Part shown: positions 32,219-44,604 of the stretch, piece after piece
How the letters are laid out: each line of letters starts with the position of its first letter
How positions within the stretch are numbered: the stretch's first letter is position 1
Source of the DNA: Eopsaltria australis
Lineage: Eukaryota > Chordata > Aves > Passeriformes > Petroicidae
Assembly (NCBI GenBank): GCA_034509425.1
Contig: JAVTVJ010000821.1
Span: 62,001-126,000, forward strand
Direction: 5' to 3'
DNA: 64,000 nucleotides
The notes under the pieces: generated by a model
Seen by the model: the letters and a program-made list of their open reading frames with translations, nothing else
The model's database searches: none
What the model was told of the DNA's origin: nothing
Translations under genes and position numbers: made by a program

Positions 32219-35200
32219 ATGTCTTGTGTGAGTAGAGAAAGGGATGGGGCAGCTTTGCTGGAGGTAGGGCTGTGGGGAATGTGTTGGCTGGGTGTGAGGG
32301 TGCTTGTGCTAGCCTTCTCCAGCTGCACATCAGCCCCAGTGTCAGAGGGTCTGCTAGAGCTGGGTGCCTGCTGCTGGTGAGGAATGATCCCTGCTGCATC
32401 CACTACAGAGAGCTGACTGCTCTTTTGTGTTCTGGCAGCAGTGGTTCTCTTTTCATGTAGGATCCCTTTTTCCTGTAGGACCTGCGGGGATCCTTGCTGG
32501 GTTGAGTCCTAAGCTGGGGTAACCTGTTTTACTGCAGCTCTGCTCTGGGGAAGCCGCTGCAGTAACATTTATCGCTGTCTGAGCATCTTCTCTGGGCAGC
32601 CTTGCTGCTTGCTTTCTGGCTGAAGTTTTCATGAGTCATTGAATTGTTATTCTTCTCTTTCTTGGAAGGAATGTTCTGTGAATGTCAAGGACTACATTCA
32701 AATATCTTAAGAGGTTAGAGAGGTTATCTTAAGAGCTGGTATCAAGAGTATGGGGTCATACTCTTCACAGAGTTGCCCAGCAACAGGGGAAGGGGCAAGA
32801 GGCACAAACTGAAACGTGGGGAGTTATAGCTGAATATGAGGAAAAACTTCCTCACTATGAGGGTGACAGAGCACTGGAACAGGCTGCCCAGAGAGGTTGT
32901 GTAGTCTGCTGCTCAGCAGATATTCAAAAGCCTGCACATGACACTCTGCAACCTGTTCTACATCAACCTGCTTTAGCAGGGGGGTTTGACTTGATCTCCA
33001 AGATCCCTTCCAGCCCCAACTATTCTGTAACTGCTAAGGAGATGCTTGTGTTAGAAGAGTGATTACACTTCTTTAATTAATTTGCCTTTCATTAGTCTGA
33101 GTGTGATTAAGCAGGGATTGTCCCAAGTGCAAGCTTATTTTTTAAGGTGGGATAGGAAAAGATTTTCAGTATTCTTGAGGTCTTTCCTCTGCTGTGATGG
33201 AAAAATGAGTACATATGGGTTTGCTAGGATACTTTGGTTCTCCTAGAGAGAAGGAGGGGGGGAAAGGTGTCTATGTGGAGCAGAAGAATGTTCTTGCAAA
33301 TACTGAGACTACAAAAATAAAAAAGCTCAAACCCTTGGGAGATGGGGGAAAAAAGGTGTCTGAGCCCTTGGACCTGGGCAAGACTTGAAGTTCAAACACG
33401 AGAGAGGGGAAGGGAGTGGAGGCTCCATCCCTGCCATCCATCCCAGACAGACTTGTGTGGGATGACACGAGACCCACAAGGCACATGGGTGTGTTTGGGA
33501 TGGGGTGGGTGTGATTGGAGTGTGCAGGTACCTACACTTCACTGCTGTGAAATGCAGATATGTTGATGAGAGCAGCAGGAGAAAGATTAGGAAATCGAGC
33601 TCCAATCAAATGTATCATGTGATTGGGGTAACTTCTCTGGGATGCCCTTGCTGCAATGCCCTAGGGCAAGGGAGCTTCCCTGTTTCTCCATGGGTCCAAA
33701 GCAAAGCATGTCTTGAAAGGCAGCAGGGAAAACTGCCAAGTCAGAACAAGTGAACCAGCAGGTACTGAGCTAATGTCTCTGCTTCCATGTTCCCCAGGGA
33801 CCAGTGTGCACCAACTTGGGTCTCAAGCCTGGCCAGTGCCTCACTGTCAAGGGGAAGATTGCACCAAATGCCAAGAGGTGAGTTGTGCTGTGCTGCCCAG
33901 GCAGCACTGAGGGGTCGGCAAAAGGACTCGCTCCCTTGAGTAGGAGACGAGAAGGGGTTAACTCCAGCAGTGCTTCCCAGTGAGTCATCACCTAATGCAC
34001 ATTGCAGGGACAGAACTGCCAGGGGGCTAAGCCAAAGCAGATGTGAAGCTCCAGCTGCACATGCTGGCAGTGACCACATCCTCTCTAGTGCAGGGTAAAG
34101 GAAATGGAAGCTGTGTCTGTACTGAGATTTGGGTTGAGACCGTCTGCTCCACCACATCCTCTCCCCTGCATGAAGATGGCCAGGAATAGGGACATTTTTG
34201 GTGCCCTAGTGGCGTTGTCTCTCACATGGTGGTGGGGAAAGAAGGAAGAAAGGTGGTAAGCAGGCAGGTGGAGCCTGTAGCCGCTGTAGCAGAACTAGCC
34301 ATGTTCCAGGAAACATGTCCCAGCTCTTCCCAGTGCCTTTGAAGTTTGATACTGAATGAAGCCTCCCAGGCTTTCTCTTGCCAAGTAATATGCCTCTTCT
34401 CATCTGAGTAAGAGGCCTGAAGGCAAGGTGGGACACTAGGCTAGGAAGCTTCCTTCCACTGCTGTTGCAGATACTTTGGGATAGCTAATGACACGGTAAT
34501 TTTTTCAGCTGCCTGCAGGATGGGGAGAAGGCAGTGGCTGTCAGGCAGGATGCAGTACTAGCTAACTGTTCAGGACTGAGAGAAAATCTATGGAAAGCAA
34601 CTGACTCCTTGGGAATTGGTCTGGGTGTAAGATATTTCTGTTCAGGGCACAGTGTGCTGAACCATTCTCTTGTTAAAACCTTTGAGAAAACCAAGTGGTG
34701 TCTCTCCCAGGGATGGCACTCTGGAACCCATCACCCCAGAAGAGGAAAGTGGCCCTTACTGCCACAGCATCATCTTTTTAGGGAAGCTGTGTAATTTAGC
34801 AAAGGGTTTCTCTTAAGTTACCCTCAGTTGGGCTTGAAGAAACAGACCCAGGGAAGCTCATGGTAATGAGAAACATGCTACCATAGTATTGATTTTAATT
34901 TTTTTAAGCTGTATTGATGTCTGCTTTCTTTTCTCTGCAGCTTTGTGATGAATCTGGGGAAGGATGCTACCCTCCTCGGACTTCACTTCAATCCCCGTTT
35001 TGATGCTCATGGTGATGTGAACACCATCGTGTGCAACTCAAAGAAGGTGGAAGAGTGGGGTGCAGAGCACAGGGAGACTGTCTTTCCTTTCCAGAAAGGG
35101 GGCACAGCAGAGGTGAGGCATGCATGTATTGATGTATATACATACTCTCTGTACATGCTCTGGTGAAGGGAGGCTGTTTGGCACAGGACACCCAGCTGCA

Positions 35201-35654
35201 AGGGCTGTCTTGGGGCTGTCTGTACAGGAGGTGGCTGGCTTCTCCTGCTTCGCCAGTGCCACCACTCAGAGATCTAAGCACTGATGGAGGGTGGGGATCA
35301 AATGTGCAAGCTCCATCTGGCTCAAAGATGTTACTATTGAACAGAGCAGGGAATGGGCATCTCTTGGGAGACCAGAATAACACTCCTGCTGTTGATGAAC
35401 AGGTTATTCTACTGAGTTTGTTCACCCTGCGAAGCAGAGGGTGGCACAGCAATGCTGCAGAGGGGAGAGGCTTGAGGAAACTTTCTCTGACTTCTCCATT
35501 TGTCTTGCAGATCACTTTTGGTGTCAACCAAAATTATGTGACAGTCCACCTGCCGGGCCACCAGTTCACGTTCCCTAACCGGCTTAACCTCTCTGTCTTT
35601 GACTACTTTGATACACAAGGGGACTTCACACTCCAGTCCCTCAGCTGGGAATAA
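32219..35654 (+). CDS. LGALS1: proto-type galectin, four coding exons (galectin-1 / chicken CG-14-like)
   Basis: Coding exons: 32219-32227, 33798-33877, 34941-35112 and 35511-35654. All introns are GT-AG (donors GTGAGT, GTGAGT, GTGAGG) and phases agree, giving 134 residues. A galectin is a small soluble beta-galactoside-binding lectin that dimerises and is secreted without a signal peptide; none is present here. The carbohydrate-recognition residues are all visible: H-F-N-P-R-F, the V and N of IVCN, W-G, and E-x-R. The N-terminal MSC, GPVCTNLGLKPG and the ending FTLQSLSWE match my memory of the chicken 14-kDa galectin, which has 135 residues with a glutamine after MSC that is not encoded here. 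The three-codon first exon is typical of galectins. The exact paralogue is less certain than the family. Confidence 0.93.
32228..33797 (+). other. galectin intron 1
   Basis: 1.57-kb intron bounded by GTGAGT and TTCCCCAG. It contains the CR1 tail described separately; nothing else was recognised. Confidence 0.8.
32772..33030 (+). mobile_element. CR1 LINE 3' end in galectin intron 1
   Basis: The sequence follows the CR1 3' consensus in order: gaggaaaaacttcctcact, a block on 'gagcactggaacaggctgcc', and a final 'gatcccttccagccccaact' with a tattctgtaa tail in place of the ATTCTATGA repeats. The copy is 5'-truncated, as nearly all CR1 copies are, and lies in the sense orientation of the gene. Confidence 0.9.
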
Positions 35655-35697
35655 CTTCCTCTGACACCTCCATATCAAAGATACAGAAAAAGCAATC

Positions 35698-35703
35698 AAT
35701 AAA
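35698..35703 (+). terminator. galectin polyadenylation signal
   Basis: AATAAA lies 44 nt after the stop codon, which gives a very short 3' UTR as in other galectin-1 genes. Confidence 0.85.
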
Positions 35704-36710
35704 TAAGAGTTTTGGTGTACTAAGTCTCAAAATCTAATCTGTTTAATACTGCAAGTCCACATGGTTTGGGCACCTAGCTAATTGTCACTGGGGGGGAGAG
35801 TAAAAGCATCCCTTAAGCAAGGTCACACACTCTTGAGGTGGAGACTGATATCTTACACTGCCTGAATAAATTAAATCTATCTCTGCCTAAGCTAAACACC
35901 CCTGGCTGCCATCAGACAGCATTGAGTGGCTGTGCTAGGTGAGCCTAGTGGGGTGTGGAGTGAGGGGAAATTCCCCAATTATGCTAGCTTTGGCTGCAGC
36001 CTCCTGTAGAGGCTGGTCCTACTCCTATGTCTGCTTGGGACCTCTTGCTGCTGTATGGAGACAATAGAAAAGCTGCCTGCTGGGTGTGACAGAGCATGTA
36101 GAGAGCTCCTCATCCAAATCCTTTCTTCCAGTAACTGCAGGAGCACAAAGAGTTGTGCTGTGGCACACGAGGGCAGTAACATAGAGGTGTCTGGTTTTAT
36201 TCTGCCCCTTGTGCCTTGCCTGTTCCATTCAGAACTGAGGGAGGCAGCAATGCCCAGCTGGAGTGTGGGATGCTAAGGATGTGTGCACTACACTTTTATT
36301 CCTGCTTAATTTGGCCCAAATGAACCTGAGCACTTCTCAGTGTAAACTGAGCCTAGACTCTGAGGAGTCTGAGGCAGTCAGGCATGTTCGATGTTACTGC
36401 ATAGCTGCATTGGGGACTCTCTCAATCTAATGCTGCCTTGGCACTGCTATTGAGCATGCTGTGCCTGGTGGGTATAGGAAAGGTGGGATCTTCCCTGTCC
36501 ATGGTACACAGTAGTCACCAGGTAGGTCTGGGATGAGATAACCCAACCTTTGGGTCCTCACTTCCAGGCTTGGCCACGAGCAACAAAAAGCACTAACAAT
36601 TTGATGTGCTACAGGATTCCCTGCAGGCCTGACTGGGCTAATTCCTCACATTAAGCAGTTGCAGAGCAGCTGGAGAACAGGGACTTTTTCCTACAGCAGT
36701 AGTACCTGCT
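35704..36710. other. host non-coding DNA downstream of galectin
   Basis: No gene, repeat end or RNA gene was recognised. Confidence 0.5.
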
Positions 36711-37380
36711 TGTTGGGGAAGATGAAATAAGAAAGCCTTATAAATATGATTACCTAGCAAAAGATTCTGAGAATGTAGAAACTATAAGCGAGATTGAAAT
36801 GAAGACAAGCTTTGAGATACCAAACCCCAGTTACTGAACAACTAGAAAACAATGGCATGGCTGCCTGCAGGTAATCCCCCCTTTGATTAAACAATACCCT
36901 CTGCTTGCAGACAGGTCCAAGGGTCAAAGCAGACCCTACCAACTTGGCAGAGGGTCAAAAAAGCAGCTTTTAGGGTTTAAAATATAACACTGTATGGTAA
37001 TGCAATAGTTCTCATAGGCTGTATGCAAATGTTATAAGATTTGTAGTTTGTTCTAGATTGGTTAATGAAAATTAGAATATTCAACACAGAAGATGATTTA
37101 TTGCATTGTAAGCGACAAGCTCTCTCTCTTAGCTCTCTTCTTTTAACTTCCTTAAATCTTCTCTCTTAACTGCTCTCTTAGACCTTCGCTCTTAACTCTC
37201 TTAGATCCTCGTTCTTAGCTCTCTTCTCTTGCCTCTCTGACCTGCTCTGGGCTGCATCTTGCAGCTCTCAGCAGGTCTCTTACACTAACGTTCTTTCACA
37301 ATAAACCTCATGCTCTACAACCCGACTACAGAGATCTCTCGTCTGTCCCGGCCATCTGAAACCGACCCGCAAACTCCACA
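36711..37380 (+). mobile_element. solo LTR, class II type, TSD CCTGCT
   Basis: It starts TGTTGGGGAAGATG and ends AACTCCACA, and is flanked by the perfect 6-bp duplication CCTGCT (36705-36710 and 37381-37386), the length made by class II integrases. An AATAAA near 37302 marks the R/U5 side, and CTCTTA-rich repeats fill the region before it. No interior remains. Confidence 0.92.
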
Positions 37381-37642
37381 CCTGCTGTTCTTACTTCATA
37401 ATTCATTAAACTCTGCCAGGTCCTGGGTCCTAGGTACCAATGCAGAGAGAGGCTGGGCTGCTAGGAATTGTGGGGCTGAGGAGGAAGAGAGCTTAGCTGA
37501 AAGGGAGGAACACTTGGGGTGTACAGGCAACTTGAGGCCCTCCAGCTTGATCGCTCTTGAAGTCCTGTATTGGCCAAAGCCAGTCTGCTTTGGATGATCA
37601 CATCACACTCTTTTTACGGCTACGTCTATAATTATAAACATG

Positions 37643-40173
37643 TGTCGTGGGATAGCCTTGATTGGGATTTTCCAATGCAGAAACGAAGGAGGTGGAGCTG
37701 GAAATGAGGTACCCAAAAAGGAGGTATTACAGTTTCTGCCTCCAGAACTCATAAAACCAAGAGAGAACCTGGAGAAGTCCTCTTATAGACTTCCAGCTCG
37801 CTGAGAAAAGATATCGCTCTCTTTCTCCTCCGTGCCGTCTGGTGAGGTCCACCCAGACCACGTGACCTGGGCTACCGGGCCGAGATGGCGGGGGAGGGGG
37901 GGAACCTGGGCTGGCGTTTCAGTCCCTCACGGTGGCTCTATGTGAGAGGGAGCCAGATCGGCTCCGCCCGAGCTGAGAGGGGTTTCGTTTTGCTGTCCCA
38001 GGCCGAGGTGACTCAGTTTTGCCATCCCCCACTTCGCTTGGCCAGCCCAGCCAGCTCCGCGCACAGTCTAGCATGGGAGAGAGAACTCAGACGCGGCTCC
38101 ATGGTGTGGCCTGGTGCGGGAGAGGGCTTGGGCCGGCCCCCTGCAGCTAGGATGCGGCCCCGCCGGCCTCCTGCAGCTCAGGAACGGCTTGGATGGAGAA
38201 CGGCGCAGACGGACTCCTCGCCCTCAGCTCAAACGCTGAGAACGCTACGCTTGAACAATGCGGGCTAAGGTCATGTGACCATCACCCGGCCGAAAGACAA
38301 CTCTTTTTTATCAGTATCAGAATGGGACTTGAAAACATCTGTTCTCCCCTACACAGAAAAAAGAAGGATGAAGACACCTACAAAAGGTATGTCGGAGTTT
38401 GGATCTAGTTTTTTTTGGGGTTTTTTTCTCTTCAGGAATTTTTCTCCCATGGGTTGCTAGGTGACTAATGGCTGCGTACATAAGAGAACAAAAGCACATG
38501 GCTAGGGCTTTTCTCCTTGGCAAGGTGGAGGAGAATTCCTCTCATGGAAGCAGGGACAACACGAGATTTCGGGACTGAAAAAAGCAAGGGTGGGGAGAGG
38601 GTTGGCCTCTTGCTCGGGACCCTCAGAGCCGGACGGTTGGAGCTGCTGTTTGCCGAACCCACGGCCGCTGACAGACCAGCACAGAGCTGCCGGGCTTTCT
38701 GCTGTGAGTTTTTCCCTCTACCCCATCGGGAGCCAAGCTGCCACCAGCCTGTCTCTCCCCCGCTCCTCCGGCGCCACTCGGAGTTTTCGCTACACTGTAA
38801 CTGTGCTCCCCCTGCACGCCGGGACCTCCTGCTGTCCCAGCTCGTTGTGTCCGAGGATCCTGCTGTGGCACCAACACCAGCCGCCCCCCCAAGGATTTGT
38901 GAAACAAAGGCTCTCCTCCATCCCTCTCTGCCTCGGGCAGCCGCCATTGCTGTTGTGGTACCTGAGCTCACACCAGAGCGCCCCCTGCAGCTGCAGGGGA
39001 ATCATTACACCCAGAGCACCCCCAGCAGCTGTAAAGGAACCACCGCACCCGGAGCACCCCCTGCAGGATGTGACTGGAACTGCACCAAAAGGGGAAAGGT
39101 GCCTGAGGCCAGGCAGGCTGCCACTGGGTTTCTGCTTCTGTTTGTTGGTCAATGCCATAGTTGTTGTTATTTGTTAGCTTTGTTTTAGATATTAGTAAAG
39201 AACTGTTATTCCTATTCCCATATCTTTGCCTGAGAGCCTCTTGATTTCAAATTTATAATAATTCGGAGGGAGAGGGGTTACAGTTTCCCATTCCAAGGGA
39301 GGCTCCTGCCTTCCTTGGCAGACACCTGTCTTTCAAACTAAGACAAGGTACGACATAAAGACTCCAAGTTCATGAATGTAGCAAAGCCTATATCCAGAGA
39401 GGGAGGAGATGAGGAGTGCCTTAAACTTTGAGGCTGAAATTTCTCTTGTAAAGATATGTTGATAAACTCGGCTATAATATGTCCGGTAATATATGAACAA
39501 TGGTCTAAAAGAGTGAAAAAAGGGGGATGTCATGTTCTAGCTACAGCCAGTGGACTAAGACTCCTTTGTAAAGATTCCTTGCCCTGGGAATAATAGAAGA
39601 AGACTTGTGTTGCTGATAATGAGAAAAGGGAATTTCGTTGCCGCTGTAATAGAAATGTTCATCCTCAAAAGAGTACCTCAGCGACCATCATATGCCCATT
39701 GTAGTAGTCCTGGGAAAACTACTAAAGTGGGAGGGATTCTCCAGAACAAGCAGATCTTTTTTCCCTCTGGGCAGCTGCTTGTTGTGAGGCTGACAACCAT
39801 AGGAACTGTATTTCCTATGGGGTATCAACATGGTAAAGCAAGAGAAAACTTCTCTCCCTACATGAACTGAGAAAGGAACTGTTCCAGAGGTGGTAAACTA
39901 ACTAAAAGTCAAAGTGTTGTCTTTTTGTATGGTCAGTGGGAAAGAAATGGAGAGGTGGGGGGGAAGAAGGGTGTTCTAAAAGTTTTATTCTGATTCCTGA
40001 TTGTTATTATTCTCCTTTTTTTAAAGACTGTTAATAAATTCCCTTTATATTCCTTAAAGTCTAAACCTGTTTTGCCTACTTCTAATCCTTATCTCATAAC
40101 TAAAATTAAGTAATTTTAGTAAGTGTGCTGGCATTTAGCCAAAAACTCGAATAGGCGAATTAAAACCACTACA
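37643..40173 (+). mobile_element. very long solo LTR, family Y, TSD ACATG, with nested LTR
   Basis: TGTCGTGGG at the left and CCACTACA at the right are flanked by perfect ACATG duplications (37638-37642 and 40174-40178). Without the nested LTR it is about 1570 bp. It shares its 3' kilobase with the LTR at 52022-53635, including the AATAAA near 40033 and the final ggcatttagcc block. A TATA-like CATAAAACC sits near 37752. The distance from TATA to AATAAA is unusually long for an LTR. Confidence 0.85.
38390..39345 (+). mobile_element. solo LTR of the ERV-D family nested in the long LTR, TSD AGGTA
   Basis: It starts TGTCGGAGTTTGG and ends AACTAAGACA, with perfect AGGTA duplications (38385-38389 and 39346-39350). 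It matches both LTRs of the provirus at 55996-63477, in opposite orientation. Near 38970-39070 it has three imperfect tandem units built around 'gcaccccctgcag'. Because it interrupts the family Y LTR it is the younger of the two. Confidence 0.93.
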
Positions 40174-40178
40174 ACATG

Positions 40179-40706
40179 GCATCGAGCATTGCCACCCTGT
40201 GCATAGGCATGGAAGGGGGACAGCATAGCCTGGCGATTCTTTCCATGTGGTGGTAAGGATGAAGCCATCATTTCTGCAGAAGAGACGTTCAGCAGCATGG
40301 AAATGAGCCATGCTAGGCTAGATGGTATCAAGGTAAGAGACCTGGCTTAGTTTACACAAGGGTGCTGGCACAGTCTGGCAGACTGGGGTACATTTGGTAG
40401 GCCAGAGAACTGGGAGTTTCCCTCAACCACAGCAGGGCCATGGTGCTGGTGAGGGTACCATGAACTGTCATGATGGACACAGAGGAGAGCTCTCTCCTTG
40501 CAGCTTCCTCTGCTGGGCTGGTCTTCGAAGCTGAGCAAATGTGCTGGACTCCCTTGGCTATAGTACAGGGGAATCTCACAATGCCTCTTAATTATACTTG
40601 GCAATCTTTCTTTAGATTCTTCAAATATTTTTTGTGAAGGTTTCTTGAAGAAAGCTTAGTGGTAGCTTTACCTCAGGAGTATGAACCTAGTGAGGTCTCC
40701 TGCTAG
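40179..40706. other. host spacer, no gene seen
   Basis: Short stretch between two LTR insertions with nothing recognised. Confidence 0.5.
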
Positions 40707-40711
40707 CGTGG

Positions 40712-41325
40712 TGTGGTAGTTTGAAAGCAAATCAGTGAGAGGCTCAAAGTCAGAACTACACTTTAATAGGAAAAATGTAGTAATACCAAAAAAACCAAAA
40801 AAAAAAGAAACCACTGACAGAGTCGGAATACAACCTGACACCCTATCGGTCAGGGTGTTGGTAGTAGTCCACTTAGAAGGTGGTTGCAGTCCTCTGGGAG
40901 TGATAGATGTGGTTCTGTTGAAGCAATGATCCTGAGAAAGGTGTAGTTCTCCTCTGAAGGTCCAGTGGTGGTGTAGAAGGGTCCGGTCTTCCTCTGGGAA
41001 TCCCGTGGAAAAAACTCCCTATAGTGCTTCAAATCTCAGTTTATATGCAGATCGGGATACATTGGTTCCTCCCCCTGGGCGGGGCATCTCACAATGGGAT
41101 GATGAGCCACTATCTGCAATGTTTGGGGTGAGTGAAGTGCCCATCCGGCCCCAACGACTGGCCCATTAGCAAACCATTCTGCAGCCATCAGGAGCACTGC
41201 CACGCCTGGCCCTAATGACCCGCCTATTGGCAAACAGTTCTGCGGCCACCAGGAACACTGCCACGCCCGGCCCCCAGCATCCCACGAAGATGGTGATAGA
41301 ATACATACCATTGCAACGTAAGACA
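40712..41325 (-). repeat. 3' LTR of ERV-C
   Basis: It starts TGTCTTACGTTGC and ends CAAACTACCACA on the minus strand. An internal duplication of about 70 bp (around 41150-41215 and 41216-41280) concerns the 'gcaaac..ttctgc..gccaccaggaacactgccacgcc' segment; the same duplication is in the partner LTR. Confidence 0.92.
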
Positions 41326-41412
41326 TTATCCACCCCTTATTCTATCACCATCTATGTGATACCCAAACCAGTACCCCCTTTATACATATATATATACATA
41401 TACAATGAAACT

Positions 41413-44400
41413 TTACACACAGTTCTCACTTAAAATTAAGTTTCCTTGTGGTACACAATGGGTTTCCCCATCTTTCTGCATTACCCACCAAGTGTAACCA
41501 GGTCCTTGAGCAAAAACAACCCCGTGGATAGGTTTGCCTTTGTCTGAGGTGGGACTAATCCAAACAGTCTTTCCTAAAATACCTCTCATGTGTACCACAG
41601 GGACTCTATCTCCCTCCACTGTGTGCAAGGGTTCAGACTGGGCAGGACCAGCTCGATTGATGGAGCCTCGTGTGTTGACCATCCAGGTGGCCTTTGCTAA
41701 GTTCATTTCCCAATATTTGAAGGTCCCCCTGCCAAGTGCCTTCAGGGTGGTCTTAAGTAGTTCGTTGCACCGTTCAACTTTCCCGGCAGCTGGTGCATGA
41801 TAAGGGATATGATATATCCACTCAATGCCATGTTCTCTGGCCCAGCTGTTTATAAGGCCATTCTTGAAATGGGTCCCCTTGTCCGACTCAATTCTCTCAG
41901 GGGTGCCATGTCTCCACAAGACTTGCTTTTCCAGGCCTAAGATGGTGTTTCGGGCGGTAGCATGAGGCACAGCATAGGTCTCCAACCATCCAGTGGTTGC
42001 TTCCACCATGGTCAGCACGTAGCGCTTTCCTTGGCAGGTTTGGGGAAGGGTGATGTAGTCAATTTGCCAGGCTTCCCCATACCTATACTTCAACCATCGT
42101 CCACCGTACCACAGAGGCTTCACCCGCTTGGCCTGCTTGATCATAGCGCAGGTCTCGCAGCCATGGATGACCTGTGAGATGCTGTCCATGGTCAAGTCCA
42201 CCCCTCGGTCACGAGCCCATCGGTACGTTGCATCTCGTTCCTGATGACCAGAGGCATCATGGGCCCAACGAGCTAGAAATAATTCTCCCTTGTGCTGCCA
42301 GTCCAGATCCACCTGTGATACTCTCAGTTTGGCAGCTTGGTCCACCTGCTCGTTGTTACGATGCTCTTCATTGGCCCGACTCTTGGGTACATGTGCATCC
42401 ACATGTCGAACCTTCACAGTCAGCCTCTCTACACGGGTAGCGATGTCCTGCCAAATCTCAGCGGCCCAGATGGGTTTTTCTCTGTGCTGCCAGTTGGCCT
42501 TTCTCTAGCGATTCAACCAACCCCACAAAGCGTTAGCTACCATCCAGGAGTCAGTGTAGAGATAGAGCCGAGGCCACTTCTCTCACTCAGCAATATCCAA
42601 AGCCAGCTGGATGGCTTTAAGCTCTGAGACCTGACTCGATCCACCTTCTCCCTCAGTAGCTTGTGCAACTCGTCGTGTGGGGCTCCATACAGCAGCTTTC
42701 CACTTCCGGTTAGCACCCACAATTCGGCAGGAACCATCAGTGAAGAGGGCATATCGTCTTTCACTCTCCGGTCGCTCGTTATATGGTGGGGCTTCCTCAG
42801 CACGTGTCACTTGCCCCTCTTCTTCTTCAGAAGATAATCCAAAAGTCTCACCTTCAGGCCAGTTTGTTATAATTTCCAGAATCCCAGGGCGATTAGGGTT
42901 TCCTATCCGGGCTCGCTGTGTGATCAGCGCAATCCACTTGCTCCATGTGGTGTCGGTGGCATGATGTGTGGAAGGAACCTTTCCCTTGAACATCCAACCC
43001 AGCACTGGTAGTCGGGGTGCCAGAAGCAGCTGTGCTTCGGTGCCAATTACTTCCGAGGCAGCTCGAACTCTTTCATAAGCCGCAAGAATCTCTGTCTCGG
43101 TTGGGGTATAGCTGGCCTCAGATCCTTTGTATCCCCCACTCTAGAACTCAAGTGGTCATCCTCGAGCCTCTTCAGGTCCCTTCTGCCACAGGTTCTAGGA
43201 TAGACCATTCTCCCCAGCCGCAATGTAGAGCACATTTTTCACATCCTGCCCTGTTCTGACTGGCCCAAGGGCTACTGCATGGGCAACCTCCTGCTTAATT
43301 TGTTCGAATGCTTGTTGTTGCTCAGGACCCCACTGGAAATCATTTCTTTTTCGTGTCACGAGGTAAAGAGGGCTTACAATTGTGCTGTATTCCGGGATAT
43401 GCCTTCTCCAAAACCCGACAGCTCCTAGAAAAGCCTGGGTTTCTTTCTTGTTCGTAGGTGGGGACATAGCAGTGATCTTGTTGATTACTTCTGTTGGGAT
43501 CTGGCGACGTCCATCTTGCCACTTGACTCCTAAGAACTGGATTTCTTGAGCGGGTCCCTTAACCTTACTTCGCTTGACGGCAAAACCAGCTCTTAGGAGA
43601 ATCTGGATGATCTTCTTTCTTTTCTTAAAGACTTCCTCTGCTGTGTTCCCCGATATGATAATGTCGTGGATGTACTGCAAATGTTTTAGAGCCTCACCCT
43701 TTTCCAGTGCAGCTTGGATCAGTCCATGGCAGATGGCGGGGCTGTGCTTCCACCCCTGGGGGAGTCTGTTCCAGGTGTATTGCACTCCCCTCCAGGTGAA
43801 AGCAAACTGAGGCCTGCACTCTGCTGCCAGAGGAATGGAGAAAAAGGCATTGGCAATATCGATGGTCACGTACCACTTTGCTGCCTTGGATTCCAGTTCA
43901 TACTGAAGTTCCAACACGTCTGGCACAGCAGCACTCAGTGGTGGTGTGACCTCATCCCAGCCCTGATAATCCACTGTCAGTCTCCATTCTCCCCTGGACT
44001 TACGCACTGGCCATATAGGGCTGTTAAAGGGTGAATGAGCTTTGCTGACCACCCCTTGGCTCTCCAGTTTACAAATCATCTCGTGGATGGGAACCATAGA
44101 GTCTCTGTCTGTGCGGTACTGTCGTCGAGTCATTGTGGCGATTGGTACCTGCTGTCCTTCAACTTCTAGCAGTTCCACAGCAGAGGGGTCATCTGAGAGA
44201 CCAGGCAAGGTATTTAGCTGTTGGATGTCTTCTGTTTCTTCTGTGTCTATCCCGAATGTCCAACGATGTCCTTTTGGGTCTTTGAAATACCCATTTCTAA
44301 GATAGTCTATGCCCAGGATGCATGGGGCCTCTGGGCCGGTCACGATGGGGTGTTTCTGCCACTCATTCCCAGTTAAACTTACTTCCGCTTCCAATACAGT

Positions 44401-44601
44401 CAGCTGCTGGGATCCTCCTGTCACCCCAGAAATAGAAATAGATTCTGTTCCCACGTACCTTGATGGCATCAGGGTACATTGAGCGCCGGTGCCAACCAAA
44501 GCCGTGTATCTTTGTGGGTCAGATGTGCCAGGCCATCGGATCCACACAGTCCAATAGATCTGGTTGTCCTTTTCCTCTACCTGGCTAGAGGCAGGGCCCC
44601 T
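41413..44601 (-). pseudogene. pol: ERV-C pol: protease, RT, RNase H, integrase, inactivated
   Basis: It follows the gag UAG in the same frame. Protease: LVGTGAQCTL, where the catalytic aspartate (D-T-G-A in ERV-D) is glycine. RT: SIPLAAECRPQFAFTW, LPQGW, and YIHD where YIDD is expected, so a catalytic aspartate is histidine. A TAG ends this 450-codon stretch at 43195-43197. RNase H is in the next open piece (FTDGSC, then SELKAIQLA), which is followed by further stops. Integrase has H-x4-H and C-x2-C (HDASGH, CETC) and core residues WQIDYITL, ESDKGTHF and KVERCN, followed by a C-terminal domain ending at 41413. All pieces share one frame. The order and sequence match ERV-D closely. Confidence 0.9.
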
Positions 44602-44604
44602 CTA
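44586..44604 (-). promoter_or_regulatory. gag-pol UAG with hairpin (readthrough candidate), ERV-C
   Basis: On the minus strand TAGAGG, a 7-nt loop GGCCCTG, then CCTCTA form a 6-bp stem containing the stop codon itself. Pol continues in the same frame. The identical arrangement occurs in ERV-D. Confidence 0.65.

Noticed and set aside
38517..39188. 223-codon plus frame as a host gene
   Set aside because: It lies wholly inside an LTR with clear ends and TSD and recurs in the other LTR copies, so it is LTR sequence.
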